From NCBI RefSeq assembly GCF_008831285.2, contig NC_045146.1:10056972-10120971 (forward strand): a stretch of DNA of 64,000 bases, in the 5' to 3' direction. The notes under the pieces are model-generated. The model saw nothing but the letters and a program-made list of their open reading frames with translations. It was not told the DNA's origin and did no database searches. Position numbers and translations under genes: made by a program. Numbering within the stretch: position 1 is the first letter of the stretch; every line of letters begins with the position of its first letter. This DNA comes from Nymphaea colorata. Lineage: Eukaryota > Streptophyta > Magnoliopsida > Nymphaeales > Nymphaeaceae. Positions 43,799-55,399 of this stretch are shown one piece after another.

Positions 43799-44272
43799 TG
43801 TAGTTCAAAGTTGTCAATGTCTTTGCATGGTAATCATCTCTAGGGGCCTAGTGTAGCTGGTCAGATTGATGGACTGGTGAAAGTTCGATCGTCAGTCAAT
43901 TCTCATGGGTACTATTCGTCTGAACTGCAAACCCACCCAAGCCATGAAACAGCCCTAACCCTGAACACCAGGGGTAGGGGAAAGGGGAAAAGGCTTCCGC
44001 CTCTTCAAGGTATTTCTCCCCATGGTAAGGAGGACTGTAGTTCAAAGTTATCAATGTCTATGCATGGTAATTGTATCAAGAGGTGTAATGTAGCTGGTCA
44101 AATTGATGGACCAGAAAAAATTCAGTTTGATACTAGTGGGCACTATTTCTCTGAACTACAAACCCACCCAAGCCATGAAATAGCCTCAGACCCCAGGGGT
44201 AGGGGAAAGGGGAAGAGGCTTCCACCTGTTCGAGGTATCTCTCCCCATGGTAATCATTAGTCCATCTCAATC
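43799..44272 (+). repeat. Two tandem 237-bp units encoding a 79-aa repeat
   Basis: Units start at TGTAGTTCAAAG 43799 and 44036 (period 237 bp, exactly 79 codons). Both read CSSKLSMS-HGN, VAGQIDG, then SELQTHPSHE and RGRGKGKRLPP-GISPHG. The first unit has one TAG (about 43852); the second is open to its end at TAG about 44270. Keeping frame over both copies suggests the duplication arose in coding sequence. Family unknown. It could be the continuation of the RS-rich pseudogene split by the copia, but I cannot show that. Confidence 0.65.
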
Positions 44273-46061
44273 GATCCTACTCATTGAATTGGTTCCGACC
44301 AGATACAATTTCTTGCTTACGTTCTTATTTTGAGATTTTTTTATTAATTTAAATTAATGTCAACTAATTTAAAGTAAAAAATGGAAATGTAGGAATATTC
44401 AACTCTAGTACCGACATTGACATTTTGGTGCAAATGAATGTGAGTTGGGGTCATAATGTGAAAACAAAAATGGTTTGAAGGATCAACAAATTTAAAGCAT
44501 GCTTGATTAGTTTGAAATTCTCTTATTTAACCTTCTCGCCAATGTTAATGATTCTCGTATTTAACCGCTTCAATATTTATAAACAAAAACAATTCTGAAG
44601 GGTTAACAAATTAAAAACCACGAATTAACACATTTTGTTAATGTCTAATGTATGTGCCAATTCTTGTTGTGAATGGGATCAAAGTACATCTTCTGATTTC
44701 TAATTGTAGCCTAATTTTGTGGTCGTTTCCTTGTATGTTTATGTACAGCATTTTTTTGACATAGTGACAGGAGGGAAGCCTACCTCTCAGCAGTGTTGCA
44801 TCTCAAAAACCACAAATGTGGTACCCATGCATGTCCGTTCCAACACTAGTTATGGAAGGAAAAAAAATGATAGTGTTGTCATGGAAAACTGAAATTAGCC
44901 AGCTGCATGGATGTTATTAGATGACTAAATATTTTAAATTTGTTGCTAAATACACCATAAACCGTTGTTAGAAGCATCATAAACCATTGCTATATTATAA
45001 ATCTTTGGTAATACTTTTGCAGCGCCATGGTGCCTATAGTGACAGTTTTTAAATATTTAATCATCTAGTAGCCATCTGATTTTGTCCTCCTGTGGTCATA
45101 ATTTACTTTAATATCAGCAGTCCAGGATGGCTCTTGCTTAGGGATCACATATAGCAGAAGGATTTTCATTTGTGTAAATCTCAAAGAAGCAATTGTCAAA
45201 GCATGACATACATGCGCAAATAAACTTACTCATGTTAAATGCGTGCATTTTTTGCGGCAATTATTATTGAATCAATATCCTATTTAGACGCATAATATTT
45301 TCTGTGTGACGATGATCAGCTAGCTACATTAGTTGCGCCAGGGTTTTCAATCGCGACTTACATTGCACCTCAGAGTTATTGACATGATCAGTAACAGAGT
45401 CCTTACTAGGAGACGCAGGCCTCCCCAAATCCGTGCGCATATTTGAAGAAATGGGAATAGGTCCTATCCTAGGTATACATTGCACATTAGCGTTCAAACA
45501 TAATCAACAATTTTGACTCTTCCATATGATCTGAGGGCGCGGCGACTAAGGTTGGCATCGGCTCACTCTCAACTCTGCCTGGCTGTTGGCCAACCACCTC
45601 TTGACTTGAGGTTCGGATCTGGGCGCTGTTGTAGATATATAGATGAGGGTTGAGGAACATGAATGACACAGGCCCTTACCTAGGTCCGCATCACCTAGGG
45701 TCCCAACCAGACGAGCATCAAACATTTCTGATTAAATGTGTGTGTGTGTGCATGTGTAAAAGGCTGGGGATCGGACCAAACTGGGCTGGCCAAGGGTCGA
45801 CAAACTCAGGTTCAGGCTGGCTCGAAGCTCTTGCCCGCAGCCCAAGCCTAGTTGGTTTATTTATTAGGCCTAACCTGACTATTAACTTCACACCTATCGG
45901 GTACTTGGTTCAATGTGTACCGTTATTTGAAACTATTAACGTTTCATTTTTTAACATCTAAAAACATTCGAAAATGTATCAAGAATTTCTAAGAGAGCCA
46001 CAGGTGACATACCAAGAGTTTAGGGAGCAATTGGGGACACACTAAAAGTTCATATGCTGGC

Positions 46062-46132
<71 letters not shown>

Positions 46133-46674
46133 AGAAAAAAGTATGGAGAAATGAGTTTTGAATGCATACATTGGGCCAAGTCGGGCCTCCAATACCCTAC
46201 TCGGGTCAGCCCGCTCAACAATTTTCTTCTTTTTTTTTATCGGACTAGCCTGAATGCCAAATAACCAGCCCAAGTGGGGCACATCGCAGGCCGGGTACCC
46301 AAAGTGTTGCCTACCCTTATGTGTTTGTGAGAGAAAGAGACGATAAAAATGAGAAAGTTGGTGGCAAATTATCCAAAAGATTGTTTCAAACATTGGCAGA
46401 GCTAGAAATTTCTGGCTGGGAGGCACTCCAAGTTTCAATTTCAAATCTTAAGGGGCACTCATATGTAAAAACAACTAATGAAGTTTTTATCTGTAAGTAG
46501 GGTAATTTTGTTGGGCACCAGCAATAATGCAGCTCCCCCACTGGTTCCAAAAATGACTAGATGCAGGCTGAGGAACTTGAATGATGTCGACTCTTACTAA
46601 GGCCGGTTTGCTTTAATTAGCTGTCCAACCAATGAGCATCCAAACCTTCCTTTTTGAACCAGACAAGTGTGTGT

Positions 46675-46728
<54 letters not shown>

Positions 46729-47112
46729 CGGTCAGAGATTGTTCCAAATATGGCAGACAATCCATGCTCGTGCTGTAAAGTATCTCAACCAGGTTGACGT
46801 CATCGCTCACTTACCATATTGACTCCTCAACGCTCAACTGTATATCTCCCTGAGCACCAACCACGCCCATGGAGTCCTCGTCTCACTTCCTTCCAACTTT
46901 AGTCTCTAGTATCTTTTTCCCCTTTCTTCAAGGTGTCCCCTGACTCCTCTCAAACATATCCCTCCTACATATTCCCCGAGAGCTGATCCTTCGACCATTG
47001 GAGCACCTTTCCGAAATCGGCGCCTTTCCTCCCCTCTTTCACTTCCTCCATCCAATTCCCCATTGCCAGGACCTCCGTAAAACGGAGAACATGCTTTCTT
47101 TATGTAAAACAT
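44273..47112. other. Spacer with compound microsatellites
   Basis: No gene is supported. (AT)n(AG)n occurs at 46063-46127 and (TG)n(AG)n at 46667-46726. A diverged segment (GAGGAACATGAATGA...GAGCATCAAAC) at about 45630-45735 recurs at about 46565-46645 (GAGGAACTTGAATGA...GAGCATCCAAAC), each followed by a TG run. The region near 46820-47100 is CT-rich with no motif recognised. Confidence 0.5.
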
Positions 47113-47385
47113 TTAGGGGGTGTTTGGATGACACATTCTTCTATTCTATTCATGAACCAAGTTTTTAATTAGTTTCAAAAACTCTGTTTTTTTTAGGTGG
47201 CACATCCAAAACTTGATTTTTGAATAATTGAAGGGGACCAGATTTTTCACTCCAAAATCAGGATTTGTCAAAATTGGATTTTCTTCAAACCTAGTTTTTA
47301 TAGAACGCAAACACTCAAAAATCCTGGTTTGAAGGTAAAACTAGGTTCTACTTTGGTTTTGAAGTGTCACCCAAACACACCCTTA
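47113..47385. mobile_element. Tourist-like MITE (267 bp) with TTA duplication
   Basis: The element 47116-47382 starts GGGGGTGTTTGGATGACAC and ends in the inverse of GGGTGTGTTTGGGTGACAC, flanked by TTA (47113-47115 and 47383-47385). The GG(G)TGTTTGG terminus and a 3-bp TTA/TAA duplication are typical of PIF/Harbinger Tourist elements. Confidence 0.85.
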
Positions 47386-48418
47386 AGCTTCCTGCTTTTC
47401 TTATTTAGGCCATAGCCACAACAATGCATATTATTGGGAAAAAAAAAACACGTTCAAAATGTTAAAAACTGGTCAACCAAATAAAAGGCGTAAAATAACT
47501 TGTTTTTTAGCAAAAAACGTCAAAAATGAAAAGACGATTTTTATTCGTGTTTTTCACCCTTTTATAATTTATTGTTTTTTTTCTTCTTTTTTTTTTTGCA
47601 GTTTTTTCAGTTACCAAATGTTTCTTTCATATTTTCTGCATTTTATTTTTAAAATTTTGGTTATACTTTTTTTTTCGCACTAAACGATTAATTGTTTTAA
47701 AATTTACCAAATTTTTGCATTTTTTATCGTCAAAAACAACTTTGTCATTTCTGCCTATACAAAATCTCACCATTTAAATAAAAAAAAAAGACATTTGTGG
47801 CTATAATTTAGAAATTAAAACTGCATGGTCGAAAACTTCCACAGCACTCTGTCACCACCTTTTTCTTTCCTCTACTTCTCATTCTCTGTGTCTCTCAGTC
47901 TTTTCTCCATTTTTCTTTTCCCGCTTCTGTGTTCGAACCAAGCCTCATTTGTCCACCAACTCACCACTGATTTCGTTCTCCCTTTGCCCGCCCGCCTCCA
48001 TTAGTAGTACAGGTGCACAAGTCTATGCATATAATCAGCTTAGATTGAGATCAGATATTTACATTTCGATTATTATATGTTAAGTATCCAATCAGACAAT
48101 CGAACAACTTTTTATATAAATAGTTCCGAAATCCCAAAATCTTGTAACCAGATCTAAATAATCAAACAACTCCGGGCAGTTTCCAATATTCATACTCTCT
48201 CTCTCTCTCTCTCTCTCAATTAGTTTAACTAGCTTCAGGGTAATCATAATTAGTCCCAAATTTTGATAGAGATTGAAAAATCAATAGCTCAAACATTCAT
48301 GAATGCCTCTTTCAAAGATCTGACTCGTAGAAAAGTCAGAAAAATTTTATATATTTTAGTGCATGGTCAGGCAGCATGCAGGTTGGAGGCAACGAACGTT
48401 TCAATACTTAGGTTTCAC
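47386..48418. other. AT-rich spacer
   Basis: T- and A-rich DNA with homopolymer runs and a (TC)n run at about 48196-48219. A Pro/Cys-rich CT stretch near 47840-48000 looks like UTR but has no supported frame. Confidence 0.4.
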
Positions 48419-49678
48419 CAATGGTTTATAAAGCCTTGATCTTTCTTGAGCAACTTCGGCACTTGCACTTTCTCATTCAAGCATTGCACTGATCGGAGCT
48501 CAAACAAAACCATCAACATCATGAATTTGTCGAAAACAACCAGCCGAACAATTATACAAATCAGAGGCCGGAAAACGAAAACCTTCAACCTCAGCATCAA
48601 GAATGGAAGAAGAAAAAGGAAAAATCAAAACCAATCAAGAGAAAACAAAGAGGCTCGAAAAGGTAGGTAAAAACTGCTCCAGAAGGCATGTGCATCCAGA
48701 AAGACACCACAAATGACAAAAAAAAATCAAGAAAAAGAAAAAAGAATCCTAAAAGAAATGAGAAGAAAAATATGAAGAGCCACCCACCATGACTACCACA
48801 GCCTCTCTCAACCAGAAATAAGAGAAGCCACCAGTGTCACCATCAAATCCCAAAAAAATGCAACTCACATCAATAAAAACGAAATTGCAAGAAACACAAC
48901 CAAGAACGCAGCAGAGACAGAAAGTGTCTTTCCTCAAATATCTAACCAATCCTATGTCTACCACAACCCCACAACGCATCCCTCTATATATCAGGAAGAG
49001 AGGGAGAGAGAGAGGGACAGTTTGTCCATCCTCTTGCCTGTCTTGGCCAGATGTCTCTCTCTGCAATCCTTGTTTGTTTCTGCCTTATGTTCTGCACAGA
49101 GAGAACGTCTGTATATATATATAGGGGATGCTTTGTGGCGTTGTGGTAGAGATAGGATTGGTTAGATATTGGAGGAAAGGCACCTCTCTGCGTTTGTTGT
49201 GTTCTTGGTTGTGTTTCTTGCATTTTGGTTTTTATTGATGTAGGTTGTGTTTTTGTGATTTCTTGGTGACAATGGATGATTCTTTCATCTCTGGTTGAGT
49301 GGGACTGTGGTAGTCGAGGAAGGTGGTTCTTCAGATTTTTTTTTTTTCTTTTTCTTGATTTATTTGTCATTCATAGTGTCTTTTGGAATGCACACGCCTT
49401 CTGGAGCCATTTTTACCTACCCTTTTGAGGCCTCTTTGTTTTCTTTTGACTGGTTTTGATTTTTTTTCCTTTTTCTTCTTCCATTTTCTGATGTTGAGGT
49501 TGAAAGTTTTCCCTTTCCCTTCTAATTATGTGTATAATTGTTCGGCTGGTTGCTTTGGAACACTGACAAATTCATGATGTCGATAGTTTTGTTTGGGATC
49601 CAATCGATGCAATGCCTAATTGAGAGAGTGCATGTGTTCAAGTTGCTCAAGAAAGATCCAAGGCTTTATAAACCATTG
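48419..49678. repeat. Long inverted repeat, arms about 570 bp, loop about 120 bp
   Basis: The left arm (48419-48990) is the reverse complement of the right arm (about 49113-49678), with the same order of motifs throughout: CAATGGTTTATAAAGCC at the outer left end against GGCTTTATAAACCATTG at the outer right end, AAGTTGCTCAAGAAAGATC, TATAATTGTTCGGCTGGTTG, GCCTTCTGGAGC, GTTCTTGGTTGTGTTTCTTG, ATAGGATTGGTTAGATATT. I judge about 80-85% identity by eye. The loop has a GA-rich tract and TATATATATA. A transcript through it would fold into a long hairpin. No target duplication was found at the outer ends. Confidence 0.88.
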
Positions 49679-51960
49679 TCCTATATAAAAGAAAGATGAG
49701 AAGAATTAGTGCAACCGTTTATTTATTAGTTCTAAAAATATGGTGTCACCCTTGTCTTGCCTATCATGGTTTGATTTGTTAGGCATTATAGAAATAGGTG
49801 AACAAGTCCTCCAAGGGGAGGATAGAATGACAGGTGTTACATGTCAGGTTTTTGTGAGAAAGCTGTGGGAAATATAGAAAAAAGTTGTGTGTATGAGAAG
49901 GAGTTGTTAAAATAAATAGTTGTATTAGTTTAAATGCTATCAAGGAGCACAAATTTGTGTATCCACTTAAAAATAATGGGTGAATTGGCCAGCTTTATGC
50001 ATATGGTTTGTAGCTTCAATTGAATAGTTAGAACGTTTGGTGGGGGCAACATTTTCAGGGGCATAGGCTGGTGGGGTCTTCATGGGGCATATGCCCCACG
50101 AAGCTCACTCTTTTAAACCTTAATTCAATGTTGAAACCTGGGTGAACTTAGGTCCAGTTATATGAGGTAGCCCTATGAGATCTGGGTCATTGCACTACAG
50201 TCAATTGAAAATTTGTTAACTATATATTTAGTGCTCCATATTTTTTTTCTTTTTTTTTTTTTGCTCAGCTTATGAACATATTAACTAGTGATTGGTAAAG
50301 AGATGAGATGGGGATGAAACTAAAGGAGAATGGATCTTGTTGCCCAAGTCAAAGCATGCATGCAATTCTTATAGTAAAAAGGATACAAAAGGTTGCATTT
50401 GTTTCATGGTAGATCTCAATCCACTGTGATCTCCATGGATTTAGAATTAGACTCTCTCCCCAATAACCAACCTTAAATCCATGGTTTTTAAACCTTAAAT
50501 CCATGGTTTTTAACATGTAATATGGATTTCAAGTCCCTAGACGTTCTCCCAAAATATGCCTTTATATGCAGTCTCAGATTTAAAATCCGAAGCTATCAAA
50601 TGCAACCATAGGGTTTTACCCCTGAAAGTCCAAGCCCAAGTTTCTCTTTCAACTAGTTAAAAAAGTCAAATGAAATGGATTCAAAACCCTAACTAGAACC
50701 AATCATCAACATAACATTCGTCATTGCTACCTCTCAAACGAGATTGAGTTAGAGTTGTTAATTACATGAAGGTGGGGATGTCAAGGGATTGGGTTGAATG
50801 GATTCTACCTTTTATCATATCCAATTTATAGGATACTTATATTTGGATGCACATACAAACAAAAAGAAAATCTATCTTCATATATCTGAATCTAATTTTT
50901 AAATTACAATCTAAATCCAGTCTGATTGCGAGTTTCAGATTCACATCGGATTTGTCTAACCTTTAAATGCAAAACTGAATCCAAACCGCATTATGATATG
51001 CTAAGAGGCAACTTTTAAAATATGTGGATATTAGATGATAAACCAAGTCTGATTCCAAATAAAACTGAATACCAGTATGATGGAATGTCATTTTCATATA
51101 TGAATTTGATCCAATTTCATAATTGGACTTAAAAAATTTTCCACGTCCGACTTTTTTTGAAGCAGCTCGATCAAATATCTCATCTGAATTGGATCCATTG
51201 ATATTTATCCCAGATAACGCAAGGCTGATTTCAAATTTAGAGGCAACTGGAGTTTGGAAGACTGAGATGCATTGGGAGTTGGAGCAGGACTACTGACACT
51301 AGGTTGATCCATATTATGAGGACAGGTCCAGCGGGTGTTGGAACTGGGCATGGATATAGATCTTGATACTGCATACTATTGGATCTAGGTCTTTCTGTGG
51401 AATGTGTATCTGACTGTTAATTTAAACCTGTTGAAGAACGAAAAGTATTGATTGGATCTCAATGACAGGAGCACAATGCCAAAGTACAGCATGTGACGCC
51501 TTCATTAATTCCAATTTCCCTTTCTTCCCTTCTTTCCCCTTTTTTGCAGATTTCGGAAGAGGACAGAGTATGGTTGGTACGCAACAAGATTATTAAGTGC
51601 CTTCAATTAGGCTTCAAGAACCATTATAGTTTGAATATTTTTCACTGATAATTTGAAAAATGTATTTGTTTTTATAAGAAAGGGGTGCTATAGTGTTTGT
51701 GCCGATTAATTTGAAATTGTCACCCTTTTGAAATTATAATTAAAAAGCTAGACCTTAGAGCAAAATCTCGTGCATCGACAAAAGTTTGTAGACTATAGTG
51801 TTCAAGAGGACTAAAATCCTTAGCAATTTAAAATATTTATTGAGTGATTTTTTTTTCAGGAAATCATTTTGATAATAAGGAGAGTTTGCTTTGCATGGAT
51901 GCGGATGAGAATAATACTGGTCCTTTCTCAACTTTATATGTCATGAGTATGCAATACAAT
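49679..51960. other. Spacer with a diverged MITE copy
   Basis: No gene recognised. CCTTAAATCCATGGTTTTTAA is tandemly repeated near 50472-50515. A 50774-51220 segment (GGGGATGTCAAGGGATT...ATTTATCCC) resembles the MITE at 51963 in its TCTGAATC/ATCCGA-type body and start, so it is probably an older relative. Confidence 0.45.
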
Positions 51961-52390
51961 TAAGGATGTCAACAGATCGGATTCGAATTTAATATACCCT
52001 TAACTGCATCTTTTTTTTTTATATTCATATTTGGTTTCAAATTCGGATTCAAATATAAACAAAGAAAAATCATATCTGAAATCTGATCTCATAATCTGAT
52101 TCTGATTTTTATATTCATATCTAGATCTGCATTTGAATTTCAAAATGAATTTAACCGATTTTCAAAATGCAAGAGCATCAGATATAGGTTTTTTGTTTAA
52201 AAACATATCTGATCAGAACCCATATTTGAATCCGATTTGATATTTATGTATAGCCGAATATGATAGGATATCATTTCTTAAATTCAAATCCGATATGATT
52301 TCTTAATTAGATATTATTTTTTTCATATCCAATTTTTCTGAAACGATTTGGTCAGATGTTTGATCCAAATCAAGTATGTTGACATCCTTA
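51961..52390. mobile_element. TA-flanked MITE (426 bp)
   Basis: The element 51963-52388 has terminal repeats AGGATGTCAACA and TGTTGACATCCT, flanked by TA on both sides (51961-51962, 52389-52390). The interior is AT-rich with many ATCTGAT/AATCCGAT motifs. A TA duplication suggests the Tc1/mariner superfamily, but the termini are not classical Stowaway, so the class is inference. Confidence 0.7.
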
Positions 52391-53056
52391 GATATAATAG
52401 AGCAGGTGATCTCAAAGAAGGTTACCGTTGTCAATGGGGTCTTTTGGATTGGATATCTGACTGATCGGTTTCAAATAAATCGGACATATATATAAGATTT
52501 TTAAGATATAATTCAGGATTCAGATTGGATTGGATTTTAAGAGATCACATCTGATCGGATCCTGTTTGGGTTTTTTCTAAATATCTGATTGACATAGAAT
52601 AAGATATCGTATTTTAAATATTTGAAACTGAATTATCTGAATCTGAACATAAATATCTAATCCGGTGTCTGTATATCTGAATCCGACAGACATATTACGT
52701 CCGATTGCATTAGTTCCAATTCATAATGGTCCCATAACAAAATGGTAGCTAGAAGCTCAACTTTAAGAAAATGCCCTAACTATATCAAACCTCAAATGCC
52801 TTCGCATTTGTCCATAAAATTTTTTCATAAGAAAAGAGCTAATATTATACAGACAAACTTAATGAGAATAAAAAAGCTATTATTTTTTGAAGCAATCTCA
52901 ATATAAAATAATAAATTTAATGGTATAAGAATATCATTATCCGAGACTCAAAATTGAGCTTCTTGGTATGTCATATCTTTACTTGTTTTTTTTATTATTT
53001 GAGATCATATTGAAGCAAAACCCCTTATGAAGAACCCTGTTTCTTTAAATTAGTAA
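52391..53056. other. Spacer with ATCTGA-rich MITE-like segment
   Basis: 52440-52700 is full of ATCTGAATC/GATCGGAT motifs like the preceding MITE but without clear ends. The rest is AT-rich with no feature recognised. Confidence 0.4.
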
Positions 53057-53540
53057 ATTTGGACCTAGGCCTGCACAAGCCGACATTGAGCTCGGCTCAA
53101 ACTCGAGTGGAGTTCCTTACGGCAAGCTCGAGATTTTGCTCGACTATACAAAATTTGAACTCGAACTTAACTCATTTAACCTATTTAACTCGTTCAGGCA
53201 TTAACTCATGTAAGCATTAACTTAAACTCATGTAGGTGTTAACACGTGTAACTTGTGTAAGCATTAAATTCATGTAACTTGTGAACATTTGTTTTTACCG
53301 TAAAAGTTAAAACTGGCGATTCGGTGAACCGGTTTTAACAATATTATATAGAGTATAGTCGAGTATAAACGAATAGAGTTCTTGAAACTCGAACTTGACT
53401 CGTTTATCGTTTTGAGTATCTTTGTAAGAACTAACTCAGTTCATTTATAAAAGAGTCGAGCACGAGCAGATTTATTTTTAGATTTTTTTTTTAGCAAGTT
53501 CGAGTCGAGCTAGACTCGTTGTACAGCCTTATTTGGACCT
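53057..53540. mobile_element. MITE (464 bp) with exact 10-bp flanking duplication
   Basis: ATTTGGACCT occurs at 53057-53066 and again at 53531-53540, directly flanking 53067-53530. Terminal repeats are AGGCCTGCACA and, read inward from the right, AAGGCTGTACA, followed on both sides by GAGCTCG/CTAGCTCGACTC sequence. The interior repeats CTCGA/AACTCG motifs. A 9-10-bp duplication points to a Mutator-like origin. Confidence 0.8.
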
Positions 53541-54038
53541 TCCTAGTGAACCACATTATAGTTTAAAAGTTCAAAATGATCTAAAAACTTGTTTTATTTT
53601 ATAGATAATTTTTTTATAATTTGTTCTGAGTTCCTGATCTACAAAAGGGATGTCGTACTGGTTAAATGCTTGTAGGCCATCGCATTATTATTGAAGTTTC
53701 ATGTGTAGGTCACGATAAATAAAAGTTGGACGTGTGACCTGTCAATACATACAAGTTGGATCTTACTCCCACCGGTGCAGATTTCAATTCACAATTTGAA
53801 TTCTGTTTTGTTATGTTGTTTCTTGTTAAGGAAGGTCTTTCTAAATCGCACTCCAATAAAGCCGTCGAACGGTCAAAACTGGGCATGAAATTGTCGATCG
53901 CCACAGCTATCTTGATACCCCGGCACTCCACCGATCGGGCACTGGTGCCATGGCTGGTCTCTGGCAAGTGGCATCTGATCCTTGCGAGTGTTCTTGAAGA
54001 ACGTAACATCAACGTCTGTGGCTCTGCTTCCCTTGCAG
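53541..54038. other. Spacer with GC-richer, doubly open block
   Basis: From about 53870 the composition becomes GC-richer and both strands are open for over 100 codons (plus 53756-54079; minus 54099-53710). Neither matches a family I can name with confidence. It could be exon sequence of the same unknown gene as the next entry, or a captured fragment. Confidence 0.3.
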
Positions 54039-54164
54039 CGGCACTGTTCTTGATGAAGTTGGGACTACCATTGGCATAGCAGTTATACCTTCCTATCATC
54101 GTTTGCAGATGAAAAAGGGAGTCGATGGTCGAGGAGCCGTAATCAGTGCTGGAGTCTCTCTCAG
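54039..54164 (+). other. Possible exon (126 nt) of an unknown gene
   Basis: Acceptor GCTTCCCTTGCAG and donor CTCAG|GTATAG bound a fully open 42-codon frame (GTVLDEVGTTIGIAVIPSYH, then RLQMKKGVDGRGAVISAG). The same frame has a stop 33 bp upstream of the acceptor, as expected for an intron. The composition looks protein-coding. The copia at 54181 landed 16 bp beyond the donor, so any downstream exons would now be past 60193. I do not recognise the protein. Confidence 0.4.
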
Positions 54165-54180
54165 GTATAGATCATGGGGA

Positions 54181-54649
54181 TGTTGGGATTTCTCCCTCAT
54201 GCATACACAAAACGAAATGCCCTAAACAGAATCATGCTCATGCTAAATCATTGAATTAAACAAAATAAACTTAATTGTAACGGAAGCATACCTGAATCCA
54301 TCTGAAGTGGTGCACAGGAAGATCACAGCAGGGTCTTCCAAGGTACGTGCGGCGTGCTTGAGCTCTCTCTTAGATGGGGAAGAGGAAAACCCTAGATACC
54401 AATGTTTCAGGCAACCATTCGCACGACCCCAGGGACCACTACCATTTTATATTAAGGGCAATTACGGATTCAACCCATCAAAGAGTCCGTAATTGCGTAC
54501 TAGTATCTATACATTTCAAAATTACCCCATACAATCTAAAATGACGTAATATCCCAAAATGCAATCACTTAAGCGGATATTTACGTTAAGACAGTCATAA
54601 TGTCTGAAATTCCTAATTGACATATGTCGGACCACCAAATGATCGTACA
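54181..54649 (-). repeat. Copia 3' LTR (469 bp)
   Basis: TGTTGGGATT...ATCGTACA. It contains a 37-bp segment (TAGATGGGGAAGAGGAAAAC...) after GAGCTCTCTC that the other LTR lacks. Confidence 0.95.
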
Positions 54650-55053
54650 ATCTCCCACTTTGGCCAAATATGACTTTATACATTCAGACATTACACAAAA
54701 CCTTAGGAGCTCATAATTGCTATCTTATTAAACGTCATTTTCACTAATCTTGTCCATGACCATATCAACACAGAACCAAAGCGACTTTCACTATAATAAA
54801 ATTAGCTAAACCTTCAATGATCACAAATGTTAACATAATCAATGACATAGATCTGATATGGATGTATAGCATGAGAATTACATGTAATATGATTACAACA
54901 TGTCTATTCTCAACTGGTCCAATTTAAAACCTTATGAAGATCAAAAAACACAAACACATAAACACAGAATGGAACCAAAGTACTTTAAACTTTATTCTGC
55001 TGAAAAACTAAATATGTGTCCATACATAAGAGCAAACAAAATACAAACTCCCA

Positions 55054-55368
55054 CTAAACCAGCACATCATCCAAGGATAACACCTTCATACGAACAACAT
55101 GTTCGTAAAAGACTTTATGTGTTAAACCCTTAGTAAGTGGATCCGCAATTATAGAGTTTGTCCCAATATGCTCTAAAGACACCTGACCATTCTGTATCCT
55201 CTCTTTAACAGCCCAAAACTTAATGTCGATGTGCTTCGACTTTGACAAACTGCGGCTGTTATAAGAGTACAATAACCTTAGTGGTCTTTCTACACCACTC
55301 ACAATACGTAGCTCTGTGACAAAATTCCGCAACCACAAAGCATGATTGGATGCCTCGTAACATGCCAT
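55054..55368 (-). pseudogene. Copia RNase H remnant
   Basis: The minus strand reads EASNHALWLRNFVTELRIV, SKSKHIDIKFWAVKERIQNG and SIIADPLTKGLTHKVFYEH. These are the E..WL, K.KHI.IK and ADPLTKGL motifs of copia RNase H. The central Asp-Asn pair is altered (SYNSR), so catalysis is doubtful. Confidence 0.82.
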
Positions 55369-55399
55369 GCTATTGTCCTGACACCCAACAAAGTCAAAA

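Noticed and set aside
45650-45961. 103-codon frame near the TG microsatellite
   Set aside because: Includes the microsatellite and has no recognisable domain.
48749-49370. Minus-strand frames of 105 and 128 codons
   Set aside because: They lie in the arms of the long inverted repeat and mirror each other; no domain recognised.
53756-54079. Plus-strand frame with faint similarity to a polyribonucleotide phosphorylase segment
   Set aside because: The resemblance is limited to small residues around CGSASLAAAL and lacks the diagnostic motif; the opposite strand is equally open.
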